Source: Calothrix anomala FACHB-343 (lineage in GTDB: Bacteria; Cyanobacteriota; Cyanobacteriia; Cyanobacteriales; Nostocaceae). From it: a stretch of DNA of 64,000 bases. The stretch's first letter is position 1. Each line of letters begins with the position of its first letter. The stretch covers positions 62,001-126,000 of the forward strand of contig NZ_JACJQG010000011.1 in NCBI RefSeq assembly GCF_014696435.1, read 5' to 3'. This document shows, piece after piece, positions 1 through 8,581 of the stretch. Made by a program: the position numbers and the translations under genes. Under the pieces are notes generated by a model, which saw only the letters and a list, made by a program, of their open reading frames with translations, did no database searches and was not told where the DNA came from.

Positions 1-93
1 AACGTCTCAGCGCTGGAATCATTGCTTGGTTGCGCATTACCTAAAAACATTTGAGAGAAAATAGAGCTTGATTGACCAAAATTTACGATCAAT

Positions 94-633
94 TTATCCG
101 TTCTGATAATGTGGATGTTTCTCCCAATCAAAGATGTCTTCGTCTGTATCACCAGACTGACGCCAAGTAATTCTCCCTCGCAATGTATCTAATAAAGTTT
201 GCTCAACCACATCATTTAAGTTATCCCAAGATAGATCTTCACGTTGCAGCAAAACTTTGAGTTTTTGCAAAGCCGTCATTGCTGCATTCTCCTCCTCAAA
301 AGAGAGAGGCCCGTCACCCCGCAAGGGATCTCGCTGTACAGCCATGATTCCCTGCCTCACAGCTGTGACAATTTGTGGGCGCAACTCAGTTTTCCCCCGA
401 TGCCATTGCCTTTGCCAGCCTCGCTTGCTAGTCGCATACAGCGCAGGTAGGCGATTTAATGCATAGGCAATTACCTCTGATGGATTAGTGTATTTGGCAG
501 TTTTCGCAGGTAAAGCTTGAAATTGTTGCTCTACTTCCTCTACAACTAGTACTTCCATCACATTTCGAGAGTTTTTGGTAAATGCACGCTGCTCTTTAGA
601 CTGCTGGACTGAAGCATGACCCTGATAAACCAT
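94..633 (-). CDS. ComFB-family protein (late competence development ComFB domain)
   Basis: 179-residue soluble protein. The central segment NPSEVIAYALNRLPALYATS followed by GWxRQW is the signature of cyanobacterial ComFB-family proteins. From recalled literature, ComFB-domain proteins of cyanobacteria include cyclic-di-nucleotide receptors linked to cell size or competence; which ligand this one binds cannot be read from sequence. The N-terminal 25 residues are polar and poorly conserved-looking, so an internal start at Met26 is possible, but the ATG at the listed end is plausible. No membrane segment. It stands alone, and about 680 bp of AT-rich spacer separates it from the next gene. The family call is firm; the role is inference. 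Confidence 0.85.
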   Translation of the reverse strand: MVYQGHASVQQSKEQRAFTKNSRNVMEVLVVEEVEQQFQALPAKTAKYTNPSEVIAYALNRLPALYATSKRGWQRQWHRGKTELRPQIVTAVRQGIMAVQRDPLRGDGPLSFEEENAAMTALQKLKVLLQREDLSWDNLNDVVEQTLLDTLRGRITWRQSGDTDEDIFDWEKHPHYQNG

Positions 634-1317
634 ACAAACAACTCCGTATACAGAAATACAATTTTCACTTCTACTTACGGCTTTATATTTCCCGGAGATT
701 GAGTCTAACTAACATGTTGTTTCACGCTTGCATATGTATGTAAAATAACTAAGTACAAGGCAATGATGAACAACTCTTGCTGGATGCATTAACGTTTAAA
801 GATAGTAATATTTGCGTGGTAAAAATTTAAATTTTAGTTATGGATATATATTTACCGAACACAATTAATTCCTATTATGAAGTTAAAGTAAAGCATTATG
901 TGTGATGAAAAAGACATATAACCGAGTATGTATTACTGTGTAACTATTGACATAACAAGAATTAAACAGATTTAATCTAAAATTAATGTATAAAATAATA
1001 CTCTTTGTCTATAGTTTTAATTAATTTTGATAAAACTGTAGTGAAGTCTTCTGATTATCACCTCAGAGAAATTGCTCTGTTATATATTTTGCAACTGATA
1101 TAAAGTTAAGTTACAGATGTGCATAAGTAAGTATTCTGATTCCTTAACTCAAAAAATTAGTAAGCATCATACTTTTTAATTGCTTCATTGCACAAGATTT
1201 GAGCATTAAGGCTATTTTCAGATGTTCTGATTGAGCATCTCTAATATCGAATATGAGCCAATACCTCGAGCAAAATGTTCAAAAAAACTTGTTTACTTGC
1301 AATCTAAAAAGAAAATC
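634..1317. other. Long AT-rich intergenic region, no gene seen
   Basis: Divergent spacer between the minus-strand ComFB gene and the plus-strand metalloprotease, so it must hold both promoters. It is strongly AT-rich, and every frame is broken by stops. I see no hairpin with a T-run and no repeat family member. An in-frame TTG at 1231 would extend the downstream protease by 29 residues without adding signal-peptide character. Confidence 0.5.
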
Positions 1318-2919
1318 ATGAAACCTAAACTCAAGTACAAAGCAAATCTGTTTACGCAACTTACACTAACCTTAGTTTCATTAAGTATTATTGCTCCAGC
1401 CCAAGCGATACAATTCAACTTTACCTATGCTGCAAATACTCCTCAAGAAATCAGAGATGGGTTTGATAAAGCTGGTGATATTTGGACTTCTAAACTAAAG
1501 GACAAATATTTTGATATTAATTGCTTTTGTAATCGTGATAGCACAGTCAATATTTATATCAATTTTCAAGAATTATCTAACAATCAAGCTTTAGCAGGAA
1601 CAATTCCAACTATGCTAAAGGTTGGGTATGATGATTATCTTACAAGCAGCTTTCAAAATATTACTTCTAATGATGATTTGCTAGCAATGAAAAATATGCA
1701 AATCAATAATACAGATAAAAGTGTTTTTGCTAACAAAACTTTAAGTGAACTGCAATATATTAACAGAAAATCTATTAATTTTTTTGGCTCAGAATTCAGC
1801 ATGGTAATGGATAACTTGGGAGCCGTGAATGTCCTTAATTCTCAACCGATAACACCATCTGGTAATCGGATCTTAGATAATAACGATAATTATAACAATA
1901 AAACTATTTGGCTGAGTACTGCTAATGCCAAAGCCTTAAATCTGATTGCTGGTAATGAGAGTGGATTTGATGCCCAAATTTTTCTGGGGAAATCAATGCT
2001 AAATAATAATGGAGAATTAATTAACTATTCCCAATGGTTAGCGCAGCAATCAGGAGTAGATAATTTTGTTCAAGATTCTATTTGGGACTTCTCAAGAGTT
2101 TATTCTCCAGAGGCTACTGTTGCTAGTAACAAATTTGACTTTCTTAGCATAGCTCAACATGAAATAGGCCATGCATTAGGTGTAGTTAGCGGTGTTGATG
2201 TTTTGGAATCATTGGTTGCTACAGTTACTCCAGATAATAGTCTACCTTTACAAGATAACGATCTAACATTTGTCTCGCCAATAGACTTGTTTCGCTATTC
2301 TGACATTAGCAAGAATCAAGGATTGTTTGATTGGTCGTATGGAAATGGCAAGTACTTTTCTCTTGATGGTGGTAAAACTCGTATAGCTAATTTTGATGGT
2401 GGAGATTATCAAACAAGCCACTGGAGTGCTAGTGAAGGTAAAATTTTAGGAATTATGCACCCAGTGCTGAAAAAAGGTGAAAAATTAGAAATATCAAATC
2501 TTGATTTACAATTACTAGATGTCATCGGCTGGGATATCAACTCACAATCTCTGGATACGATTGCAGTAGATGTTAATACCAACCTAGCAAAAAAACTTTT
2601 AGTTAATACTAGTATTAGCAGTGTTCTGGAAAATTATATTTTTAGGGGTGGTAGAAATTCTACAGTTAGTGGAATGACTTACTTAGAAGCATTCGCTATG
2701 AATTATTTATCATTAGATGAATATGAAGCAACCCAAACACAATCTAGTATAGATGACATGATCCAAAATGCAGACTTAAATCAAGACTTTATTAGTCATA
2801 GTCATGATATTACCTCTGTTCCAGAGCCAAGCACTAACTCTGGTCTGGGAATATTAGGATTAATGGGCTTGGGCTGGTTATTTAAGCGTTGTAGACGATT
2901 AAATAGTCTAAATGATTAG
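1318..2919 (+). CDS. PEP-CTERM-anchored zincin-type metalloprotease
   Basis: 533 residues from the ATG at 1318. That start is chosen over an upstream in-frame TTG (1231) because it places a typical signal peptide at the N-terminus (basic KPKLKYK, hydrophobic core, cleavage near APAQA). The catalytic HEIGHALG motif lies at residues 281-288, giving two His ligands and the Glu; a canonical third His three residues after the Gly is absent (the stretch continues VVSGVD). The C-terminus has the sorting signal VPEPS, a hydrophobic segment (GLGILGLMGLGWLF) and a basic tail (KRCRR), the PEP-CTERM layout processed by exosortase-type systems. It is likely exported and held at the cell surface. The substrate is unknown. 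It matches the PEP-CTERM NF038122-like metalloprotease group as I recall it. Confidence 0.82.
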   Translation: MKPKLKYKANLFTQLTLTLVSLSIIAPAQAIQFNFTYAANTPQEIRDGFDKAGDIWTSKLKDKYFDINCFCNRDSTVNIYINFQELSNNQALAGTIPTMLKVGYDDYLTSSFQNITSNDDLLAMKNMQINNTDKSVFANKTLSELQYINRKSINFFGSEFSMVMDNLGAVNVLNSQPITPSGNRILDNNDNYNNKTIWLSTANAKALNLIAGNESGFDAQIFLGKSMLNNNGELINYSQWLAQQSGVDNFVQDSIWDFSRVYSPEATVASNKFDFLSIAQHEIGHALGVVSGVDVLESLVATVTPDNSLPLQDNDLTFVSPIDLFRYSDISKNQGLFDWSYGNGKYFSLDGGKTRIANFDGGDYQTSHWSASEGKILGIMHPVLKKGEKLEISNLDLQLLDVIGWDINSQSLDTIAVDVNTNLAKKLLVNTSISSVLENYIFRGGRNSTVSGMTYLEAFAMNYLSLDEYEATQTQSSIDDMIQNADLNQDFISHSHDITSVPEPSTNSGLGILGLMGLGWLFKRCRRLNSLND

Positions 2920-3157
2920 CATCATAGACTTAGTAATTAGCTAATAAAATATTAAATTAAAAAATTATTTATTAAAAAATTTTAGTTGTGATTTTTTACT
3001 TAAGTAGCATTGCGGAATATACTTAGATATAAAAAGTCATTGTTAACATAAAGTCAGTAATTTAATTATAGTAAATTGCTAACCAATAGAGTATTTATGG
3101 AATAGGTATAACTCAGAGAAAAAAATTAAATCAAGCTTTAGGCTGGTGAAGATAATT

Positions 3158-3889
3158 ATGAATCGCAAAGCATTGACTGCTCTCTGTTTGACATCTCTAC
3201 TTACCCTTTCTTGTGCTATTCCTAATCAGGTAATGGCTGATGACACTCAACCAAAAGAGGGCTTACCTGGACGCCGAATGGGAGGCGGAACCCGTGGAGA
3301 ATGCTACAGTAATGCAGGCAAATTAATGGCGTTGGTTCCAGAAAATAATCTGGTTTTAACCCAACAAGCTTATCCAAATATCCTATTTTATATACCTCAA
3401 ACTTCTAAGCCAACATCAATAGAGTTTGTGCTTAAAGACGATAAGCGTCAATTAGTTTATGAAAAAACTTTCACCAAAGATGCTGCGGAAACTAAAACCG
3501 ATTCTGGAGAAGTGATTAATCTCAGATCTCTGGATTCTCAATCTCTACCTGAACTGACAATTAATCAGAAATACCATTGGTATTTATCGATTATTTGCGA
3601 TCCGGAAAATAGAGCTAACGACATTGTTGTACATGGATGGATTAAACGAGTAGCTGTTGACAAAAACCTGGCGCAAAAGCTAGAGCGAGCATCTGTGTTA
3701 GAGCGCACTCATCTTTATGCTCAAGCTGGCTTGTGGCAAGATGCGCTAGCTACATTAGCAGAACTCCGGTACGATCAACCTCGCGATACAAAGTTGGCTA
3801 CTAGTTGGACACAGTTATTAAACTCAGAGAATTTAAATGCGATCGCTCAAGAGCCACTATTGAGTATCAAAATTTACAAACAACCTTAA
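3158..3889 (+). CDS. DUF928 domain protein, exported
   Basis: 243 residues from the ATG at 3158; a GTG four codons upstream is in frame, but GGTGAA sits at a good distance before this ATG. There is an N-terminal signal peptide with a likely cleavage after VMA (VMADD). The mature part begins with the GRRxGGGTRGEC element and continues with ALVPENNLVLT and FYIPQTS, which are the DUF928 hallmarks. The C-terminal region (YAQAGLWQDALATLAELR) is helical and TPR-like. DUF928 proteins are largely cyanobacterial, of unknown function, and often lie next to CHASE2-containing proteins, as here. It is probably periplasmic. A 20-bp perfect hairpin follows about 60 bp after the stop. Confidence 0.85.
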   Translation: MNRKALTALCLTSLLTLSCAIPNQVMADDTQPKEGLPGRRMGGGTRGECYSNAGKLMALVPENNLVLTQQAYPNILFYIPQTSKPTSIEFVLKDDKRQLVYEKTFTKDAAETKTDSGEVINLRSLDSQSLPELTINQKYHWYLSIICDPENRANDIVVHGWIKRVAVDKNLAQKLERASVLERTHLYAQAGLWQDALATLAELRYDQPRDTKLATSWTQLLNSENLNAIAQEPLLSIKIYKQP

Positions 3890-3950
3890 TTACTAACACA
3901 GTTATATTTTCATTAAGCAATTCACTCATACTAGTGTCAATACCGGGAAT

Positions 3951-3996
3951 AATCATCATAGGCTGCGTTAGCAACATAACGCAGCCTATGATGATT
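3951..3996 (+). terminator. Perfect 20-bp hairpin downstream of the DUF928 gene
   Basis: Bases 3951-3970 are exactly complementary to 3977-3996 with a 6-nt loop (GCAACA). It is placed 62 bp after the DUF928 stop. It has no T-run, so it may be a processing or mRNA-stability hairpin, or a repeat relic, rather than a standard intrinsic terminator. Confidence 0.55.
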
Positions 3997-4218
3997 TGAA
4001 AGTACTTTCTCGGAAAATCTAACCAGCAACTTTTGCACTCAAAAAAACCATCAAACCAAGTACAAGATTACTTTTAGATGAGTTTTCTGTAGATTCTTAG
4101 GGAACAATCTTATACAAGGAAAGCATCAGTTTGTAGAAGTTTTTGCCGCAATTGATACGGTAGACATCACTTCATCTGAGCATTCACTGATTAAAGTCCA
4201 CTCTATCAATCTAGTATT

Positions 4219-6786
4219 GTGGTGATTGCTAAATACTCCAGAAAATTTTTGTCTTTAGTATCCGTTGTTACTAAAAATTGCCAACGCCAAGTGAATCGGT
4301 CTATCTTTAAACTGAGTTTGGGGCAATCGGTTTTAGTAACTAGCATTCTGATTACTGGATTAGTGCTGGGTGTCAGACAACTCGGCTGGTTAGAGTTCTT
4401 GGAATTGGTCTGTTTTGATAATATGGTGCGTCTTGTAGGCGATGCAGGCCCCGATCCACGATTGTTAGTCGTGACAATTACAGAAGCAGATCTTCAAGCA
4501 CAGAAACAGTGGCCTCTTAGCGATCGCACTCTGGCTGAAGTATTAACAAAGCTGCAACAGTCCCAGCCTACAGCGATTGGCTTAGACCTTTACCGCAATC
4601 TCCCACAACCACCGGGACATGAAAGTCTGATGCAGCAACTTCAAGCGCCTAATGTTATTACTATTACTAATCTTGGTGATACTAATGCAGAAGGAGTTTC
4701 TCCGATTCCTGGCTTATCTCCAGAACATATTGGTTTCAATGATTTTGTGATTGACCCAGATGGAGTTGTACGCAGGAATTTGATATACGCCTACCAAGGT
4801 CAGGAACAATACTATTCTTTTTCGCTGCGTTTAACCTTGAAGTACCTCGATCAACAGGGTGTAACTGCTAAAGTTCATCCAAATGTACAGTTAGGCAATA
4901 TTATATTCCCTCCATTAAATTCTAATTCTGGTGGATATCACAATATTGATAGTGCAGGCAATCAAATCATGATTTCCTATCGATCGCCTAAGCAAATTGC
5001 TCGTCAGGTGTCATTAACACAAGTGCTGCGGGGTGAGTTTCAGCCAGAATGGGTGAAGGATAAAGTAGTATTAATTGGTACAACTGCCTCTAGCTTAAAG
5101 GATTTGTTCTTCACTCCCTACAGTGCTAGCAAATCTGCAAACCCAGCTATGCCTGGGGTATTAATTCATGCTCAACTTGTCAGTCAACTTCTCAGTACTA
5201 CTTTAGATAGACAGCCTATTTTCTGGTTTTGGCCGGAGTGGGCAGAATATTTATGGGTATGGACTTGGGCATTGATTGGGGGTGTTATAGTCTGGCGAAT
5301 TCGTCAGCCCTTAATCCTGGGAGTCATGGAAGTAATTTCTTTAGGCGTTCTATGTATTATTTGCTTTAGTATATTTACACAAGCTGGCTGGATACCTATA
5401 ATACCAGCAATGTTAGGGTTTGTAGTTACAGGCGGAAGTGTTTTGGCTTATAAGCTGAGGTACAATTCGCTGCATGATGCCTTAACTAATCTGCCAAATC
5501 GCGATCTGTTTTTGAAACAATTAGAATGGGCGATCGCGGATACAAAACTCAGTCAAAATGCTCGCTTTGCTCTACTATTTTTAGACATCGACCGCTTTAA
5601 GGTAATTAATGAGAGCCTTGGTCATCAGGTTGGCGACCAGTTATTAATTAAGGCCACTCAAAGATTAAAAGCTGGTTTAGGACGCAGAGCGAAAATAGCA
5701 AGAGTTGGTGGAGATGAGTTCGCTATTTTGCTAGAAAATATTACCGATAGTCAAGAGGTAAACTGCATAGCCGATCAAATACACAAGGCGATGAGCTTGC
5801 CATTTTACAATAATGGCCAAGAAATATTCACTAGTATTAGTATTGGTATCGCTTTTAGTCAAACCGAACTGGAATCTGAACCAGTGACTTTGTTACGCGA
5901 TGCTCATACTGCTATGTATCGAGCTAAAGACCAAGGTAAAGGGCGTTATGAGGTCTTTGCCACAGGGATGCATACACAAATTTTTAAGCGTTTTCAGTTA
6001 GAAATAGATTTGCGTCGAGCCATCGAAAAGGAAGAATTATATCTCCAATATCAGCCAATAGTCTCTCTAGAAACAGATAAGATTATTGGCTTTGAAGCAC
6101 TTGTCAGATGGCAACATCCTGTGCATGGATTTGTCTCGCCAGCTGAGTTTATTCCGGTTGCAGAAGAAACAGGGTTAATTATCCCTTTAGGTAAGTGGAT
6201 TTTACTGTCAGCTTGCGATCAATTATCAATTTGGCAGGCTCAATTTCCTTTAGATCCACCATTGATGATGAGTATTAACATTTCTGGACATCAGTTGAGT
6301 CACCCAGATTTGGTGGAATACATTGAAAAAATCCTACATCAAAAAAGCATAGATGGAGAAAATTTAAAATTAGAAATTACTGAAACTGTAGCAATGAATG
6401 ATGTTGAAGCTGCAATTAGTATATTGCTAAAACTGAGAACTTTAAATTTACGGCTAAGTATTGATGATTTCGGTACAGGATACTCTTCTTTAAGTTATTT
6501 ACATCGCTTTCCGGTCAATACTTTAAAGATAGACCGAGCTTTTGTTAGCCGAATGGAGGATACAAACGAAGATGCAGCAATAGTTGAAACAGTAATTATG
6601 TTAAGCCATGCATTAGGAATGGATGTAGTCGCCGAAGGTGTAGAGACAGCTGAACAAAAAGCAAAGCTTAAAAAGTTAGGTTGTGAGTATGGTCAAGGTT
6701 ATTTCTTTTCTAAACCCTTAGATAGTGAGAGTGCAACTGTATTACTCAAGCAACAGTTTGAAAATATTACCGATCCTAATTCATAA
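4219..6786 (+). CDS. CHASE2 sensor with GGDEF and EAL domains
   Basis: 855 residues, GTG start (a second GTG is adjacent; no ATG is suitable). Order: a transmembrane helix near residues 35-50, an extracytoplasmic CHASE2 domain (about 55-340), a cluster of three membrane helices (about 340-410), then GGDEF (about 415-580) and EAL (about 595-845). The cyclase motif RVGGDEF is intact with GGDEF at 497-501. The EAL motif is intact (FEAL, E626), as are DDFGTGYSS and the LKIDRAFV segment. Both c-di-GMP synthesis and hydrolysis are therefore possible; often one domain dominates. It follows the DUF928 gene on the same strand with a 329-bp spacer, a pairing common in cyanobacteria. The sensed signal is unknown. 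Confidence 0.92.
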   Translation: MVIAKYSRKFLSLVSVVTKNCQRQVNRSIFKLSLGQSVLVTSILITGLVLGVRQLGWLEFLELVCFDNMVRLVGDAGPDPRLLVVTITEADLQAQKQWPLSDRTLAEVLTKLQQSQPTAIGLDLYRNLPQPPGHESLMQQLQAPNVITITNLGDTNAEGVSPIPGLSPEHIGFNDFVIDPDGVVRRNLIYAYQGQEQYYSFSLRLTLKYLDQQGVTAKVHPNVQLGNIIFPPLNSNSGGYHNIDSAGNQIMISYRSPKQIARQVSLTQVLRGEFQPEWVKDKVVLIGTTASSLKDLFFTPYSASKSANPAMPGVLIHAQLVSQLLSTTLDRQPIFWFWPEWAEYLWVWTWALIGGVIVWRIRQPLILGVMEVISLGVLCIICFSIFTQAGWIPIIPAMLGFVVTGGSVLAYKLRYNSLHDALTNLPNRDLFLKQLEWAIADTKLSQNARFALLFLDIDRFKVINESLGHQVGDQLLIKATQRLKAGLGRRAKIARVGGDEFAILLENITDSQEVNCIADQIHKAMSLPFYNNGQEIFTSISIGIAFSQTELESEPVTLLRDAHTAMYRAKDQGKGRYEVFATGMHTQIFKRFQLEIDLRRAIEKEELYLQYQPIVSLETDKIIGFEALVRWQHPVHGFVSPAEFIPVAEETGLIIPLGKWILLSACDQLSIWQAQFPLDPPLMMSINISGHQLSHPDLVEYIEKILHQKSIDGENLKLEITETVAMNDVEAAISILLKLRTLNLRLSIDDFGTGYSSLSYLHRFPVNTLKIDRAFVSRMEDTNEDAAIVETVIMLSHALGMDVVAEGVETAEQKAKLKKLGCEYGQGYFFSKPLDSESATVLLKQQFENITDPNS

Positions 6787-6804
6787 GCGTAAAAATAAAC
6801 AACC

Positions 6805-6842
6805 TAAAAAGCGCCCCCATTTCTGGAAGGCGCTTTTTTTAT
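6805..6842. terminator. Bidirectional intrinsic terminator between the GGDEF-EAL gene and psbA
   Basis: The stem AAAAAGCGCC / GGCGCTTTTT with a short loop has a T-run on both strands, so it can end both the plus-strand GGDEF-EAL transcript and the convergent minus-strand psbA transcript. Confidence 0.85.
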
Positions 6843-6860
6843 TTTGCTAAGACTTTAAGA

Positions 6861-7943
6861 TTAGCCGTTGATAGCAGGAGCGCTCATTGCAACAGGAGCA
6901 ACTTCAGCAGCAGCTAAGTCTAAGGGGAAGTTGTGAGCGTTACGCTCGTGCATTACTTCCATACCCAAGTTAGCGCGGTTGATTACGTCTGCCCAAGTAG
7001 CAATAACGCGACCTTGAGAATCAATTACGGATTGGTTGAAGTTGAAACCGTTCAGGTTGAACGCCATTGTGCTGATACCTAAAGCGGTAAACCAGATACC
7101 GACTACAGGCCATGCAGCCAAGAAGAAGTGCAGAGAACGGCTGTTGTTGAAAGAAGCGTATTGGAAGATCAAACGACCGAAGTAGCCGTGAGCCGCAACG
7201 ATGTTGTAGGTTTCTTCCTCTTGACCGAACTTGTAACCGTAGTTTTGAGATTCGGTTTCGGTTGTTTCACGAACCAAGGAGGAGGTTACCAAAGAACCGT
7301 GCATTGCGGAGAACAAGGAACCACCGAATACACCAGCTACACCCAACATGTGGAAGGGGTGTAACAGAATGTTGTGTTCAGCTTGGAACACAATCATGAA
7401 GTTGAATGTACCGGAGATACCCAAGGGCATACCGTCGGAGAAGGAACCTTGACCAATGGGGTAGATCAAGAATACTGCGGTAGCAGAAGCCAAAGGAGCA
7501 GAGTAAGCTACGCAGATCCAAGGACGCATACCCAAGCGGTAAGACAATTCCCACTGACGACCCAGGTAGCAAGCGCAACCTAGTAAGAAGTGGAAAATTA
7601 CCAATTGGTAAGGGCCACCGTTGTACAACCACTCATCTAAGGAAGCAGCTTCCCAAATGGGGTAGAAGTGTAAACCAATAGCGTTAGAAGAAGGAACAAC
7701 TGCACCGGAGATGATGTTGTTTCCGTAAATCAAAGAACCTGCAACTGGTTCGCGGATACCATCGATGTCTACAGGAGGAGCAGCGATGAAAGCGATTACG
7801 AAGCAAGCGGTAGCGGCTAGCAAGGTGGGGATCATTAATACACCGAACCAACCGATGTAGATACGGTTTTCAGTGCTGGTGATCCACTCGCAAAACCGAT
7901 CCCATACACTGGTGCCAGAGCGCCGTTGTAAGGTTGTTGTCAT
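6861..7943 (-). CDS. psbA: Photosystem II D1 reaction-centre protein, Gln130 form
   Basis: 360 residues, the standard cyanobacterial D1 length, with five membrane helices. All key residues are in place: Tyr161 (YZ), Asp170, Glu189, His190, His198 (P680 ligand), His215 and His272 (iron/quinone), Ser264 (QB/herbicide site), His332, Glu333, Asp342 and Ala344. The last 16 residues form the extension removed by CtpA. Residue 130 is Gln, which in cyanobacteria marks the standard-light D1:1-type isoform rather than the high-light Glu130 type. Codon use looks highly expressed. No strong Shine-Dalgarno sequence precedes the ATG; the long AT-rich leader is typical for psbA. Other psbA copies are expected elsewhere in the genome. 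Confidence 0.98.
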   Translation of the reverse strand: MTTTLQRRSGTSVWDRFCEWITSTENRIYIGWFGVLMIPTLLAATACFVIAFIAAPPVDIDGIREPVAGSLIYGNNIISGAVVPSSNAIGLHFYPIWEAASLDEWLYNGGPYQLVIFHFLLGCACYLGRQWELSYRLGMRPWICVAYSAPLASATAVFLIYPIGQGSFSDGMPLGISGTFNFMIVFQAEHNILLHPFHMLGVAGVFGGSLFSAMHGSLVTSSLVRETTETESQNYGYKFGQEEETYNIVAAHGYFGRLIFQYASFNNSRSLHFFLAAWPVVGIWFTALGISTMAFNLNGFNFNQSVIDSQGRVIATWADVINRANLGMEVMHERNAHNFPLDLAAAEVAPVAMSAPAING

Positions 7944-8284
7944 TGTTTTATGAGTGCAATTTTTGAGTAAATAATTTTCGGTGAAAATTGATTCACCGAT
8001 ACTTAATAACTTTACATGAATTTAGGTTAAAAATGTAATTTATTTTTTTATAAAATTCTTCACAATACATTAAGAATGCTTATGTAAATTTATGTAAATA
8101 ACTAATATTAATTTAAGTAAAGTTATATTTATTTTCATGTATTTATTAAACAATAATTTTCTGTTTTTTACAAGTTTTTTACAAATAAAATGGGTTTGTT
8201 TGATTCCAAAATCCCCACACTTAAAGGGTTAGGAGTCTGTCATCCGAATTTAAATAGTGTTTGCAGCGCATCAATATATTGAGC
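7944..8284. other. AT-rich psbA upstream region
   Basis: This spacer should contain the psbA promoter and 5' leader on the minus strand. It is very AT-rich with several AT-only stretches. I see no unambiguous -35/-10 pair and do not assign one. No coding frame is supported. Confidence 0.5.
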
Positions 8285-8493
8285 GCATAGCATTGCTCAC
8301 CTGTATCAACTTAAGCTAAAAACCTTTCTCTATCTCGTTTCCAGCCTCTGGCTGGAAATGCATATTGCGAGGCTCTGCCTCGAAAGCTGATAAATTGAGG
8401 CGGAGCCTCAAGATAATCGCTCCCACGCAGAGCATGGGAGCCAGTTAGGATAAGGGTTTTGCGTTAAGTTGACACCAATGAGCAATGCTATGC
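8285..8493. repeat. MITE-like element with about 43-bp terminal inverted repeats and internal hairpins
   Basis: The left end starts GCATAGCATTGCTCA (8285) and the right end is its complement TGAGCAATGCTATGC (ending 8493). The arms continue inward through CAACTTAA and AAAACC motifs with a few mismatches. Inside lie four compact palindromes in a row: TTCCAGCC/GGCTGGAA, CGAGGC/GCCTCG, TTGAGGC/GCCTCAA and GCTCCCA/TGGGAGC. It has no coding capacity. This is the structure of a non-autonomous, foldable intergenic element. Confidence 0.75.
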
Positions 8494-8581
8494 CCCTACC
8501 ATCTGTGGCATTGTTTTTTCAAATTGGTATCAAGGGTCTAAGCAGATTCTTGATTTCCGATATTGATTTAGAAGCAAGTAA

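Noticed and set aside
1-44. Possible C-terminal end of a plus-strand gene (RLSAGIIAWLRIT then stop)
   Set aside because: Only 14 codons are visible; all three frames are short and none can be confirmed.
7128-7632. Several frames inside psbA
   Set aside because: These are shadows of a certain, highly conserved gene.
7944-8284. Assigning a specific psbA promoter
   Set aside because: Several AT-rich candidates exist and none has a convincing -35/-10 pair with correct spacing.
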